This document shows, piece after piece, positions 17,879-28,800 of a stretch of 64,000 bases of DNA. The position numbers and the translations under genes were made by a program. Position 1 is the stretch's first letter. Every line of letters begins with the position of its first letter. Source of the DNA: CAWBXL01 sp963837365 (GTDB lineage Bacteria > Acidobacteriota > Terriglobia > Terriglobales > Acidobacteriaceae); NCBI GenBank assembly GCA_963837365.1, contig CAWIMW010000002.1, positions 124,001-188,000 of the forward strand, read 5' to 3'. The notes below the pieces were generated by a model that saw nothing but the letters and a program-made list of their open reading frames with translations, had not been told where the DNA came from and ran no database searches.

Positions 17879-18917
17879 ACTCATACCGGGCCTACTGATC
17901 GGGGTCACAGCGATGTCAGCGCTCGGGCAACAACGAGCGCCGGATTTGGCTTCAGGATGCATCAGTTGCCACCCCGCCCAGTCCAAGTCACAACCGCGAA
18001 CGCCCATGGGGCAGGCGTTGCTATTCCCTGCGTCCAATTCAACTTTGCATAACAAACAGAAGATGACTTTCAGCCGCGGCCCCTACCGCTACCTTGTCGA
18101 AACAAGCGGCGACAAGAGCACCTACAGAGTGACGGACGGAAAGGATACGATCCTGCTGCCGATTCGCTGGAATTTCGGCATGAACTCGCAAACCTGGGTC
18201 TTGGAATATCAAGGGAAGTTATACGAAAGCCTGGTCAGCTACTACCCCTCGATCCAGGGGCTCGACATCACTACCGGAGATGAAGGCCTTAAACCAGCCA
18301 CACTGGAACAAGCCATGGGCAGAGAGCTTACGCAACACGACAGCGCAGCTTGCTTTGGGTGTCATGCGACCAACGCTGTATCCAACGGCAAGTTGAATCT
18401 CGAATCGTTGCAACCAGGCTTGACCTGTGAGCACTGCCATGTGGGCGCAGCAGCACATACCCTCAATGTTGCGTCAGGTGAACTTCATGCTCCATTGCAG
18501 GACCTAAGCAAACTGTCGTCAGAAGAGATGTCAGACTTTTGTGGCCAATGCCATCGCAGCTGGGAAACGGTAGTTAGAAACCGCTGGCAGGGCGTGATTA
18601 ATGTACGTTTCCAGCCCTACCGGCTGACAAACAGTAAATGTTATGACAGCACTGACACTCGCATCACGTGTCTGGCCTGCCATGACCCCCATCAGGATTT
18701 GGTACGGGACGACAAAGCGTATGACACGAAGTGCATGGCCTGCCATGCGCTCCAGCAAAATGCGGCAACTGGCTCCGCGACCGCGAAATCTTGTCCCGTC
18801 GCAAAGTCAAACTGCGTAAGCTGTCATATGCCGAAGGTAAAAATACCTCCCGGCCAAATGACATTTACCGACCACCAGATCAGGATTGTCAAACCGGGAG
18901 AAAGTTACCCGAATTAG
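17850..18917 (+). CDS. Seven-haem periplasmic cytochrome c
   Basis: A 355-residue secreted multihaem cytochrome. After a signal peptide (to about residue 27, SALGQQ) it carries seven CxxCH haem sites in order: CISCH, CFGCH, CEHCH, CGQCH, CLACH, CMACH and CVSCH. Between the first two is a haem-free segment of about 130 residues with the landmark YQGKLYESLVSYY. The cytochrome at 21076-22299 has the same architecture and a matching segment (WEGGKLFELPVSYW), so they are paralogues; the arrangement resembles cytochrome c554-type proteins. Start ATG 17850 overlaps the TPR gene. A role in periplasmic electron transfer is likely; the donor and acceptor are unknown. Confidence 0.88.
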   Translation: MRLHRLRAHKLIPGLLIGVTAMSALGQQRAPDLASGCISCHPAQSKSQPRTPMGQALLFPASNSTLHNKQKMTFSRGPYRYLVETSGDKSTYRVTDGKDTILLPIRWNFGMNSQTWVLEYQGKLYESLVSYYPSIQGLDITTGDEGLKPATLEQAMGRELTQHDSAACFGCHATNAVSNGKLNLESLQPGLTCEHCHVGAAAHTLNVASGELHAPLQDLSKLSSEEMSDFCGQCHRSWETVVRNRWQGVINVRFQPYRLTNSKCYDSTDTRITCLACHDPHQDLVRDDKAYDTKCMACHALQQNAATGSATAKSCPVAKSNCVSCHMPKVKIPPGQMTFTDHQIRIVKPGESYPN

Positions 18918-19018
18918 AAGTTCTGATTGACTTCCGCTCTTCATTGCCCAAAAATAAATGTGAACTACGGGCCCTGCGATTTCGTTCCTGACAACAGTTG
19001 CTGTTTTAGTCGTTCCCA

Positions 19019-20962
19019 ATGGATCCTATGCGTTCTTTTTCCCGCTTTCCATCAATGGCACTGGTCGCACTATGCCTGCTTGTGCTTGCGGTGTCGCAGT
19101 CATCGGCCCAGTCAAGCCAGGACGTATCACCGACCGATCTAGTTATGAAGCGGACGGTGCGCCGGGTGATCGTGGATGTCGTCGTTACTGACTCCATCGG
19201 CAGACCGGTGTCCGGGCTCACCGCAAAAGATTTCTCCGTCCGCGAGGACGACCAGCCCCAAAAGATATTGACCTTCGATGTCCACAGTTTGGAGAACCAA
19301 CCGCAGGCCATCCCAAAGGTTCCTGCGCTACCGGTCAATACGTTTCTCAATCTTCCCTCCCGACTGGAACAAGGCCCGCTCTACGTACTCCTTTATGACA
19401 TGGTCAATATGGAAGTGGAGGACCAACCTCGCGCACGGCAACAAATACTGAAATTTATTCGCGAGAAACCAGCCGGGGCCCGATTTGCAATTTTTGTGAT
19501 TTCCGATCGCCTTCGCTTAGTCCAGGGTTTCACAGATGACGAAAACCAGCTGTATGCCACGCTGGACCCGTCTTCGCCCAAGCCCCATATTCCAAGAATC
19601 TTTCTTTATGGGAGAAATCATGGACTTGGCGATCCGTTTTTCATGGTGTCGGTATTTACCAACATTGCTCATTACCTTGAAGGCCTTCCCGGCCGTAAGA
19701 ACCTGATCTGGTATTCCAGCCGGTTCCCGGTAAGGCTGTTTCCTCAAAAAGATGATCCGGTGGAAATGCGGGAGGACCTAACCGAATCGATCGCGGCCAT
19801 GACTCGTGCCCAGATTGCTGTCTACACAGTAGATGCTGGCGGGATATCCGCGGAGAATCCACATGGCCCCGAGGCGATGTCAGATACGGGCAGAATTGCG
19901 ATTAGTGGCGGATCGGGGGGAGCACCGCCGGGAGGACCTTCACCGGGTGGACCTGGAGATGCGGGAGCCTCAGGCGGAGGGCGGGCAACCCCGCCAGGAG
20001 CATCGGGAGGGTCAGGAGGATCAGGCGGAGGGGTTGAAGCGGGAGCGGGAGCGTCGCTGATCATGACCAACCAGACGGCGCAACGCGACATCGCTGCGCA
20101 AACCGGAGGCCACGCCTTTCTCAGTACCAACGACTTGACAGCCGCATTCGCTGACGCGACCGAAATTGGCGGGAACTACTATTCCGTTACTTATTCTCCA
20201 TCGAATACCGACTACAATGGCGCACTGCGAAGGATCCATGTGGTAGTCGCAAAACCGGGTTACCATCTGTCGTATCGCCGTACGTATTATGCGTACGATC
20301 CCGCCTTGCCTGCGCAACACCTGAAAGTTAGCGCATCTTCTCCAACTCTAGAAGAGGTTGCCGTACGAAAACCGGGTGATTCGCTTTTTGCCAACATGCA
20401 GCATGGTGCACCCCTGGCGCATGATCTTCTGTTCAAGGCGCACCTTTATACAAGCGGGGCCCCGGCGTTGGGGACGCCGGAACAGATGGCGAATCTTGCG
20501 GAACAGCCGGCATACTTTCAGACACGCCACAAGGACAAGCCCGCCAAGCCAGTCGCGCCGATTCAACTTCAGAGCTATGCCATTGATTACACCATCATCG
20601 TTCGCCAGGCAAAATCTTCGTCGCAGAACATACAGCCCAATCTGGAAGTTGCGGCAGCGGCTTACGACGCGGATGGCAAGATGTTAAACGGGGTCGTAGA
20701 CACGATCGAGACGGCTGGTTCATATCCTTCAGAACCGAGGCAAACTGCACAAGCTTCGCAAGCGCCGCCAAATCAAAGCGGGTTCTATCGCGCGCAACAG
20801 CATATTGACGTTCCCCTGGATGCGACTACGATCCGCCTAGCGGTGCGGGATTTGGATAACGATCGTATTGGAGCGATGGAGATCGCACTGCCCTTGGCAC
20901 CCGAGCCGTCGGCGCGCACACAGGCGGGAACGGATTCACCAACGTCCGCAAAGTCAAACTGA
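19019..20962 (+). CDS. Secreted VWFA-related protein with Gly/Pro-rich insert
   Basis: A 647-residue secreted protein of the VWFA-related acidobacterial family (TIGR03436 type). A signal peptide (to about residue 30) precedes the characteristic start of the family, VIVDVVVTDSIGRPVSGLTAKDFSVREDD, and a von Willebrand A-like domain (about 115-285). A low-complexity insert of about 50 residues rich in Gly, Pro and Ser (about 300-345) interrupts it before SVTYSPSNTDYNGALRRIHV, where the family resumes. The last 200 residues are a separate beta-rich region. It starts 101 bases after the cytochrome gene on the same strand and is probably its operon partner. Function unknown; VWA domains usually bind proteins. 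Confidence 0.82.
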   Translation: MDPMRSFSRFPSMALVALCLLVLAVSQSSAQSSQDVSPTDLVMKRTVRRVIVDVVVTDSIGRPVSGLTAKDFSVREDDQPQKILTFDVHSLENQPQAIPKVPALPVNTFLNLPSRLEQGPLYVLLYDMVNMEVEDQPRARQQILKFIREKPAGARFAIFVISDRLRLVQGFTDDENQLYATLDPSSPKPHIPRIFLYGRNHGLGDPFFMVSVFTNIAHYLEGLPGRKNLIWYSSRFPVRLFPQKDDPVEMREDLTESIAAMTRAQIAVYTVDAGGISAENPHGPEAMSDTGRIAISGGSGGAPPGGPSPGGPGDAGASGGGRATPPGASGGSGGSGGGVEAGAGASLIMTNQTAQRDIAAQTGGHAFLSTNDLTAAFADATEIGGNYYSVTYSPSNTDYNGALRRIHVVVAKPGYHLSYRRTYYAYDPALPAQHLKVSASSPTLEEVAVRKPGDSLFANMQHGAPLAHDLLFKAHLYTSGAPALGTPEQMANLAEQPAYFQTRHKDKPAKPVAPIQLQSYAIDYTIIVRQAKSSSQNIQPNLEVAAAAYDADGKMLNGVVDTIETAGSYPSEPRQTAQASQAPPNQSGFYRAQQHIDVPLDATTIRLAVRDLDNDRIGAMEIALPLAPEPSARTQAGTDSPTSAKSN

Positions 20963-21075
20963 TATCTGGGACACTTGGTTCTATACCGACTCGGTCCGGC
21001 CGGGGTGAGATATACCAACTGGTGGGAACGATCTCCTCCGTCAAGCATATGGTTAAGATCCTTCAAACTACAATC

Positions 21076-22299
21076 TTAAGGACGAGCCACTCTATAGATT
21101 GCGATTTGATGATTACGCACCAGAGGCTTCAACTTTCGTCCGTTGGTATCCGAAACCAGCAACTGCGATTCCTGCAACGGCATGTGGCAATCCACACAAT
21201 TGCTGCCAACAGCATTCCCCAGTTTTGGGTGCGTTTCCGCTTTATGACAGGCCAGACAATGTTGCGAAAATGCGGCTGCATTACGCTGCGGAGTGTGTAC
21301 ATCGTGACACGTGGTGCAGGTCATATTGCTGGACTTAAAACAGCGGCTGCGTCGCAGCAGTTCGACTTGGTTCCCATGGACATCCACCGGAACATTAGGG
21401 CCGGGATCTGGAACAACTACATATTCAGCAAGGATTTTCCCCGGTACAAATGACAATGCTGGTGCAATTGGAGTGCCAGCACCGGAATGACATAGCGCAC
21501 AAACATCAATTTGCCGCCCGCGCGACAAAGTTGAGGGGTTGATGATATCTTTTGTGCCGGCTGGAGGCAGTGATTTGGAGCTGCGGTGCATCACATGCTG
21601 ACGTCCCGGTCCATGACACTTCTCACAAGTAATGCCCAGCAACATACTTGATTCTTTATACTCGTTGAGGGAATCTGGGACGGCTTCGAAGAAGGTGCCA
21701 TGGCACTCCAGACAACGCGGCACAACCGGCTTATCAAACCGGGGCGAGCCGTCGGGATATCCTGGACTGTTGATCCAGGCTTTCAACTCGGTCCAGTAAC
21801 TGACAGGCAACTCGAAAAGTTTGCCGCCTTCCCAATACAGATAGGTCTGTCCCTTTCGTCCTGAGCCGATCACCAGGTCGATCCTCTCAGAATGAGAAAC
21901 GGCTTTTGCTGGAGAAAGCTGTTCCACAGCACTCTCGAAAAAACCGTTCGGCTTGGCCTGCATCAAAAAATATAGATATGGGTTTGAGGTGCGGAGAATA
22001 TTCGATCCTGGCGCAAAACTTCCGGCGATTGAATGCCTGCTCGGCAACCGCGACGTCAGGTAATGGGAGGTCCGGAGATAGCTGTTTACTTTTTCACCAT
22101 GGCAGGGACCGCACGCCCGGTCTCCAACATAATCCGAAAGAGGCTTTGCGTCGTGATTGGACGAAGCCTCAATACGTCGGCCCGTTTTGTTACCCGGGCG
22201 CTCTACCACCTGCGCTGTTGATAGAGAACACCACATTAGAGGCGCAACTATGGCGCCCAGTACACTGATAACTACGGCAAGGCGGGAAAACAGAATCAT
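21076..22299 (-). CDS. Seven-haem periplasmic cytochrome c, paralogue of 17850-18917
   Basis: A 407-residue secreted cytochrome with seven CxxCH sites: CGPCH, CLECH, CEKCH, CALCH, CTTCH, CLACH and CVDCH. The N-terminal hydrophobic segment (about residues 5-25) is a signal peptide or anchor. The haem-free segment after the first site contains GQTYLYWEGGKLFELPVSYW, equivalent to the segment in the cytochrome at 17850. It is convergent with the VWFA gene at 19019 and divergent from the TPR gene at 22389, with only about 90 bases between start codons, so the two probably share a promoter region. Confidence 0.88.
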   Translation of the reverse strand: MILFSRLAVVISVLGAIVAPLMWCSLSTAQVVERPGNKTGRRIEASSNHDAKPLSDYVGDRACGPCHGEKVNSYLRTSHYLTSRLPSRHSIAGSFAPGSNILRTSNPYLYFLMQAKPNGFFESAVEQLSPAKAVSHSERIDLVIGSGRKGQTYLYWEGGKLFELPVSYWTELKAWINSPGYPDGSPRFDKPVVPRCLECHGTFFEAVPDSLNEYKESSMLLGITCEKCHGPGRQHVMHRSSKSLPPAGTKDIINPSTLSRGRQIDVCALCHSGAGTPIAPALSFVPGKILAEYVVVPDPGPNVPVDVHGNQVELLRRSRCFKSSNMTCTTCHDVHTPQRNAAAFSQHCLACHKAETHPKLGNAVGSNCVDCHMPLQESQLLVSDTNGRKLKPLVRNHQIAIYRVARP

Positions 22300-22388
22300 T
22301 GATGCTTGCAGGTCTTAGGATTGCTCGATATTCTGCCGTATTGGAGTTCATGTCGGTTGTTGTTTTACAAACTTTTACGCAAGGCCAA

Positions 22389-23993
22389 ATGTCTCGGATG
22401 CTGCTGAGGATAGGATTGCTGTTCCTTGCTGGGTTCGGATTCGCCTGCGCTGCTTACGCAGCGTGTAAAGGGCCGGAAACGTTGGAAGCGCGGATTCACG
22501 CTCATCCAACAGCCGACAATTACAGCACACTCGGCAATTGGTTTGCGGAACAGCGGCAATTTAGTTGTGCAGCCGACACCTTCCGCACCGCATTGAAACT
22601 CGAGCCCGGCTCGGCACAACTTTCTTACCTCCTTGGCCTTACGCTTTATTCTTCCGGCGATGCTGAGAAAGCGATCGAACCGCTTCAGAAATCAGTGCAA
22701 CTCGGGCCCGAGGTGCTTAACCCTCATCTCATACTGGGGGCTGCTTTGGAACAACTTCACCGGAGAGAGGAAGCACGCAGCCAGTGGGGCGCAGCGTTGC
22801 AAATCGATCCGCGCTCAACCATTGCACTAGACGGCTTGAGCAAATCATTCCTGGCCACCCGAAACTATCCGGAAGTGATCCATCTTTTGCAAAATGCTCC
22901 GCATACCGAGAGTCTCACGGTGAACCTGGCACAGGCATACGCCGAGTCGGGAAATATAGAAACAGCCTCGGCTATTTTGACTGAGGGATTACGCTTGCAT
23001 CCCTCGTCCCTGCCCCTCACTAGTGCCATGATCACGATCATGGTCAATCAAACCCACTTCTCGGAGGCGACCAAATTTGCCCAAAAAAATGTCCAATTGC
23101 ACCCGGGTAATCTAGATGCGGAGAAAATTTATCTGCATGTACTCGTACTGAATGATGATGTAACCCTGGCCCAGCCGCTGGCACGCAAGCTCTTTGCCAG
23201 GGCCCCGCACGATTTCGATGTGCTGTATCTCAACGGTGTTCTGGAACGCGAAGCCGCACACTATGCAGTTGCCAGGAAATACCTGGAAGAAGCAGTCGCG
23301 CTAAATCCGTACCACTATAATTCGCACTACAACCTCGGGGTTGTCCTGTCTGAGCTGAACGATCCGCAGGGGGCCAAGGTCCAACTACAGAAAGCCCTGG
23401 AACTCGGAGCCAGAGAGCCTGAGGTCCATTTCAAATTAGCATCAGTGTTGCGCACCCTGGGCGAAACCGAGGAAGCACAGAAAGAACTCAAAATCTATCA
23501 GGAGGAATTTAAGAAGAAAGCGGACCGTACATTGGCTGCGAGCAAGGCCGCCCAGGGTGAAAAGGAACTCGCCGGCGGCGACCCGCGGAAGGCAGTCGCC
23601 TTTTTCCGCGAAGCCTCTCAAGCCTCTCCCGAAGACACCTTTATCGCTTATAAGTGGTCAGTGGCTTTGGACCGCACCGGCGATACCGCAGCCGAACGTA
23701 CTGTGTTAGAACAGGTGATCAAGCTGGATCCAGACTTTGCTTTAGCGCAAAATCAACTAGGGTATCTTTCTTCCCGTGATGGAGATTCGGCGGCAGCCGA
23801 AAAATATTTTCGTGAAGCGGTGCGGGCTGCACCGGGGTATACACAGGCTTGGATCAGCCTGGCCGCAACCCTGGGTATGCAGTCGCGAATACCCGAAGCC
23901 CGAGATGCCATCGCGCACGCGCTCCAGTTAGATCCGAAAAATGCTGAAGCATTGCAACTGAACAAGGACCTTTCGGCGGCACAATCCCAATAA
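22389..23993 (+). CDS. Secreted TPR-repeat protein
   Basis: A 534-residue protein with a signal peptide (MLLRIGLLFLAGFGFACAAY) and roughly a dozen tetratricopeptide repeats along its length, e.g. DAEKAIEPLQKSVQLGPEV and DSAAAEKYFREAVRAAPGY. The ATG at 22389 is chosen because the signal peptide follows at once; the in-frame TTG at 22299 and earlier ATGs would add a non-signal extension. It is divergent from a seven-haem cytochrome and lies 26 bases upstream of a CRTAC1-like gene, so TPR and CRTAC1 proteins are probably co-expressed. A scaffold role is inferred. Confidence 0.82.
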   Translation: MSRMLLRIGLLFLAGFGFACAAYAACKGPETLEARIHAHPTADNYSTLGNWFAEQRQFSCAADTFRTALKLEPGSAQLSYLLGLTLYSSGDAEKAIEPLQKSVQLGPEVLNPHLILGAALEQLHRREEARSQWGAALQIDPRSTIALDGLSKSFLATRNYPEVIHLLQNAPHTESLTVNLAQAYAESGNIETASAILTEGLRLHPSSLPLTSAMITIMVNQTHFSEATKFAQKNVQLHPGNLDAEKIYLHVLVLNDDVTLAQPLARKLFARAPHDFDVLYLNGVLEREAAHYAVARKYLEEAVALNPYHYNSHYNLGVVLSELNDPQGAKVQLQKALELGAREPEVHFKLASVLRTLGETEEAQKELKIYQEEFKKKADRTLAASKAAQGEKELAGGDPRKAVAFFREASQASPEDTFIAYKWSVALDRTGDTAAERTVLEQVIKLDPDFALAQNQLGYLSSRDGDSAAAEKYFREAVRAAPGYTQAWISLAATLGMQSRIPEARDAIAHALQLDPKNAEALQLNKDLSAAQSQ

Positions 23994-24019
23994 TCAGGTC
24001 TGATACGATTTTGTCTGTC

Positions 24020-25774
24020 ATGTCGAATGGAAAGCCCGGGTCCTGGACACGCCGCCGATGGTTACAGACACTTCCGGTGCTGTTGATTCCTGGGTTGGTT
24101 CCGAAGAAACTCCGGTCATTGGCCACGCCTGAAAAAGCCCCCGCCGGGTTTTCCCGGTTTGTTGATGTGGCACAGAGTGCAGGCCTTACCCAGACGGTTT
24201 ACTACGGCGTTCCCACTCATTACACCTACATCATCGAGACCACAGGTACGGGATGCGCTTTCTTTGACTACGACAATGATGGATGGATGGATATCTTCGT
24301 TCCTGGAGGCAGGCGTCTTGATGAAATTCCAAAGGGCGCCAGTAATCGTCTTTACAAGAACAATCGGGACGGCACATTTACCGATGTCACGGAAAAAGCC
24401 GGCCTGCTTGCAGAAGCTGGATGGGCGAATGGGGTCTGCGTAGGCGATTACAACAATGACGGCTTCGAAGATTTATTCATTACCTACTACGGCCAGAACA
24501 GGCTCTATCGCAACAATGGGGATGGCACATTCACGGATGTAACTGAAAAAGCCGGCTTGCTTTATCCACACACGCGTTTCAGCACCGGATGCACGTTCGT
24601 GGACTACAACCGAGACGGGCTGTTGGATCTTTTCGTATCAAATTATGTTGATATAGATCTCGCCACCGCCCCAAAACCCTCTCTGCAAGTTCCCAATTGC
24701 AATTACGAGGGCGTTCCCACCAACTGCGGTCCCAACGGGTTGGTAACTCCGAACCAGTATCTTTATCGCAATAACGGAGATGGGACTTTTACAGATGTCT
24801 CCAAAGAGTCGGGCATAGGTGCGTTAAAAGGGTCCTACGGATTTACGGCGGTGGCCTTTGATGCGGATGAAGACGGCTGGCAGGACATTTTTGTGGCTTG
24901 TGATTCCACCCCAAGTTTTCTGCTACTGAACAATCATGACGGGACCTTTCGCGAGGAGGCCTTATTGCGGGGAGTGGCCCTGGGAAGTGGTGGCGAACTG
25001 TTAGGCGGCATGGGAGTCGGACCAGGAGATTACAACCTCGATGGCCACATCGATTTGGTTAAAACTCACTTTCAGAACCAGGCAACCGGGTTGTACAAAA
25101 ACAACGGCAAGGCCGAATTTGACGATGTCTCCGGGCGTGCCGGCCTCAGTACGGAAAGGCGTTTCATTAATTGGGGAACCGGACTGGTCGATCTGGACAA
25201 TGACGGCTATCCTGACATTTTGATCGTTTCCGGTACCGTCTATCCCGAACTGGAGAAGATGTACGCAAAATATCCGGCTCGCACACCCCGCTTAGTATTC
25301 CGCAATCAGGGTGACGGAACATTTGTTGAACTGGGTGACGAAACCGGCCCGGGGATTTCCGCACTGCATTGCGGCCGGGGTTGCGCTTTTGGCGACTTCG
25401 ATAACGATGGGGACTTAGACGTACTGGTCATGAACCAGAATGAGCCGCCTTCATTGCTTCGCAACGACGCACCTTCTGAGAACCACTGGATCAAGGTCCG
25501 GTTGGAAGGTACCAAGAGCAATCGGAGCGCGATTGGATCGCGGGTGCTGGTCCGTTACGGCGGAAAGGTTCAAGCCCAATGTGTTACCAGCCAGAGTAGC
25601 TACATCTCTTCAAATGATCCACGCCTGCACTTCGGTTTAGGAAAAATCACGACTGCTGATATAGAGGTCCACTGGCCCACCGGAGCTAGCGAAACTTTCA
25701 CCGGACAGAAGGCAGATCAACTGGTTACCATCCGCGAAGGACAAGGAATCGTAAAGGGACGGCCTTTCCGATAA
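24020..25774 (+). CDS. CRTAC1-like protein (FG-GAP plus ASPIC/UnbV) with Tat-like signal
   Basis: A 584-residue exported beta-propeller protein, homologous to 10682-12358. The N-terminus SWTRRRWLQTLPVLLIPGL is twin-arginine-like, unlike its paralogue, which suggests export of a folded protein. Repeats with D-x-D/N-x-D-G calcium loops follow (DYDNDGWMDIFVPGG, DYNNDGFEDLFITYY, DYNRDGLLDLFVSNY, DADEDGWQDIFVAC, DLDNDGYPDILIV, DFDNDGDLDVLVM), then an ASPIC/UnbV domain (about 490-580). The ATG at 24020 is preferred to an upstream TTG at 24011. It follows a TPR gene and precedes a VWFA-related gene by 120 bases. Confidence 0.87.
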   Translation: MSNGKPGSWTRRRWLQTLPVLLIPGLVPKKLRSLATPEKAPAGFSRFVDVAQSAGLTQTVYYGVPTHYTYIIETTGTGCAFFDYDNDGWMDIFVPGGRRLDEIPKGASNRLYKNNRDGTFTDVTEKAGLLAEAGWANGVCVGDYNNDGFEDLFITYYGQNRLYRNNGDGTFTDVTEKAGLLYPHTRFSTGCTFVDYNRDGLLDLFVSNYVDIDLATAPKPSLQVPNCNYEGVPTNCGPNGLVTPNQYLYRNNGDGTFTDVSKESGIGALKGSYGFTAVAFDADEDGWQDIFVACDSTPSFLLLNNHDGTFREEALLRGVALGSGGELLGGMGVGPGDYNLDGHIDLVKTHFQNQATGLYKNNGKAEFDDVSGRAGLSTERRFINWGTGLVDLDNDGYPDILIVSGTVYPELEKMYAKYPARTPRLVFRNQGDGTFVELGDETGPGISALHCGRGCAFGDFDNDGDLDVLVMNQNEPPSLLRNDAPSENHWIKVRLEGTKSNRSAIGSRVLVRYGGKVQAQCVTSQSSYISSNDPRLHFGLGKITTADIEVHWPTGASETFTGQKADQLVTIREGQGIVKGRPFR

Positions 25775-25894
25775 AGGCTAGTATTGTCCCAAAAACCAGT
25801 TTGATTCTCTCGAATTAAGTGGTAATGATTAGCGTAACGATATTCCGCAGGGGTGTATCCTTCACCTGCCCCGCATACTCTAAGGAGAAATCCT

Positions 25895-28800
25895 GTGAAA
25901 GAGCGTTATTCGACCAGCCTCCATCTACCACAACAGCCTAGATCATTGAAGTCCGGGTATTTGCTTCTCTTACTATATGCATTCATTTCATTGGGTACTC
26001 GGGGGCTTGCGCAAACCACTGCTGAACCCGCAGCCGCAGAAGCACCTACGATCACCTCGAATTCCAATGAAGTTTCCCTGGACATTATCGTGCGCGGCAG
26101 GAAAAATAAGCCGGTTTTGGATCTCAAGCCCGAAGATCTCGCAGTCGCGGATAATGGAGTCCCTGTCAAGATCTCGTCGTTGCGACTGGTAGACGGGCAA
26201 TCCGATATAGAAAGGCTGATCACCCTGGTCTTTGATCAGCTCGACAATTCTGCCGCAAACAATGCACGCAATATCGCGGGTAAACTCCTAAAAACGGTCC
26301 CCGAGACCGGTTTCTCTTTCGCCGTGCTGGGGGTGGATGGGCGTCTAAAACTATTCCAGGAATTTACTTCTGACCGGGCTGCGCTCACCAAAGCCATCAC
26401 CGCAGCTACCGATCAAATTCCTGCGAGCGCAAAACAATCGGCGGATGCGGAAAAGCGCCTGATCGCAGCGTCCGAGAGCGGGGCCGATGCCTCAGGAGCG
26501 GCCTTGAGTCTGCGCGACAAACGAATGGTTAAGGTTACGTTAGCCACCCTTCAGGAATCGCAACGCATCGTGCAGGACCAGCACATGGCCGCATCGTTGG
26601 CAGGCTTGCTGGCCCTGGCACGGACTGAGCGCCAGATTGATGGCCGTAAGATTGTCGTCTATTTTTCCCAGAGCATGCATGCCGACGTCAACACCAACGA
26701 CGTGTTGCTCTCCATTATTGGGTCTGCGAACCGCTCTGGCGTGAGTATTTATTCCATCGACGCAAACGCCGTGAATCCGCTCTCCGGCCAGGGGCTTGTC
26801 GCCACGATAGCGCTCGGGAACATGGCGAGTGCCATGGCGCAGGCACCGGCCTCTCCGCAGTTCGATCTTTCCACGGGCACGCCGGTTTCGCAGGGCGTTG
26901 TGACACCGGGATTGTCCTCAGAGATCGGCGACCGACTCGACCGTTCTCTGAATGCTGGCCTTTCGGGGCACACCGAGCCGCTTGCCTTCTTGGCGGAGAG
27001 TACTGGTGGCGGCTATATGACCGCCAACGACAATGTGCAGAAGCCTCTGAAGCGCATGCTGGAAGACCTGACCACTTATTACCAGGTCACGTACGTTCCT
27101 CCGATTCAACAATACGATGGCCGTTTCCGCACGGTCGCAGTCAAGCCGGTACACGAGAAGCTCAAGATTCAGGCCCGGGCTGGATATTTCGCCCTGCCTC
27201 CGGGCAGTGGTGGGAGCTCCATCCGCCCCTTCGAAGCTCCACTGCTGAGCGCTCTTGCAGAACCTGTATTGCCGTCGAACATCAACTACCGTTCATCAGT
27301 CTTGCGCCTTGGTGAGTTGCCGGATGGGAATGCCAATGAGTTGGTGGTGGAGGTCCCCCTTTCGGAAGTTGATCTGAAAGAGGACGTGAACACCAAACTC
27401 TTCAATCTTCACGTAGCCATTAGCGCCCAGATCAAGAACAAAGAGGGTGCGGTCATTGAGCATTTCAGTGAAGATATCCCACGGCACGGCGCAATGGAGA
27501 CCGAGGCAGACACGCGGTCCCAGTTCATTACCATGCAGCGCCACTTTATTGCTCCCCCGGGAGAATATGTCATGGAAACTGCCGTGATGGACCGGAACAA
27601 CGGCAAGCTCTCGGCACAACGCTCCGATTTCACCATCCCTCCCAAGCCGGGCGGCGCTTACTTGAGCGATTTGGCCATGGTCCGGCGGACTGATCCGTTC
27701 ACTTGGGAGGCAGATCCTACAGAGCCGATGCGCTATCAGAACGGAAAAATCATTCCTAATCTGTCGGGAAGTGTAGCTCCGGATGCGAAGGAAGTTTCTT
27801 TTTTCCTAATGATCCATCCGGACCCAAATGTTCTGGAGGTAGCCCGGCTGGAAATGCAAGTCAGCCGCAACGGGGAATCTCTGGCAAAGATGCCTTTACC
27901 CCTCCGCGCTACAAGCGGACTCGGGGCAATCCCCTATATGGCTTCAATTCAGAGTAAGTCGTTGCCGCCCGGCAATTATCAGATCTCTACCATTCTGACG
28001 CAGGGTGGGAGCACGACTGAGCGCAGTTTTTCGCTACGCGTGGGAGGTCCTGAACTTGCCAGTGCTGCAACCGCTGCAAATCCGATAGCAGCCCCGGCAG
28101 ACAACGCGAAAGATGTCGAACAATCTGATTCCAGCTTGCAAACTGCGTCACTCGAACCTCTGAGCAGTCATCCGATTGTGATTACTTCCTTACCCCCCGC
28201 CACCATCAGCGCGCCGACTCCAGAGAAACTGGCGACCTTGATTTCAAGCGCTCGTGAGCGCGCGATCCAATACACCAAAGCTTTGCCAAATTTCGTTTGT
28301 CTTGAGACAACAAACCGCTCGGTGGATGCCTCCAGCCAGGGCAAATGGAAGGTCCAGGATACAATTACTGAATTACTCAAGTTCCGCGACCAGACGGAAA
28401 CCCGCACTACGCTGGAAATCAACGGCCAACCGAGCACCACCAATCGCGACGATATGAACGGGACCCTGAATCGAGGGGAGTTTGGCGCAGTGCTCGGCGC
28501 AGTATTCAAAGAATCCGCTCAGGCTGAATTTCAGTGGAAAGAAACCGCGATGTTAGACGGCGGGAAAGTGGAGGTTCTTAGCTATCGCGTCGAACAAAAG
28601 AACTCCGATTTCATTCTGAGTGGCGGCCAGGGCCAGCATACCGTCGCGTTTCACGGACTGGTTTATGTGGACGGCGCGGCCAATGGCATTCGTCGCGTAA
28701 CCATGGAAGCTGAATCACTACCCGCTAATCTTTCTTACAAAGCGGCGGCGTTCACTGTGGACTACGCTTACATTGCCATCGGTACGCACGACTACCTGCT

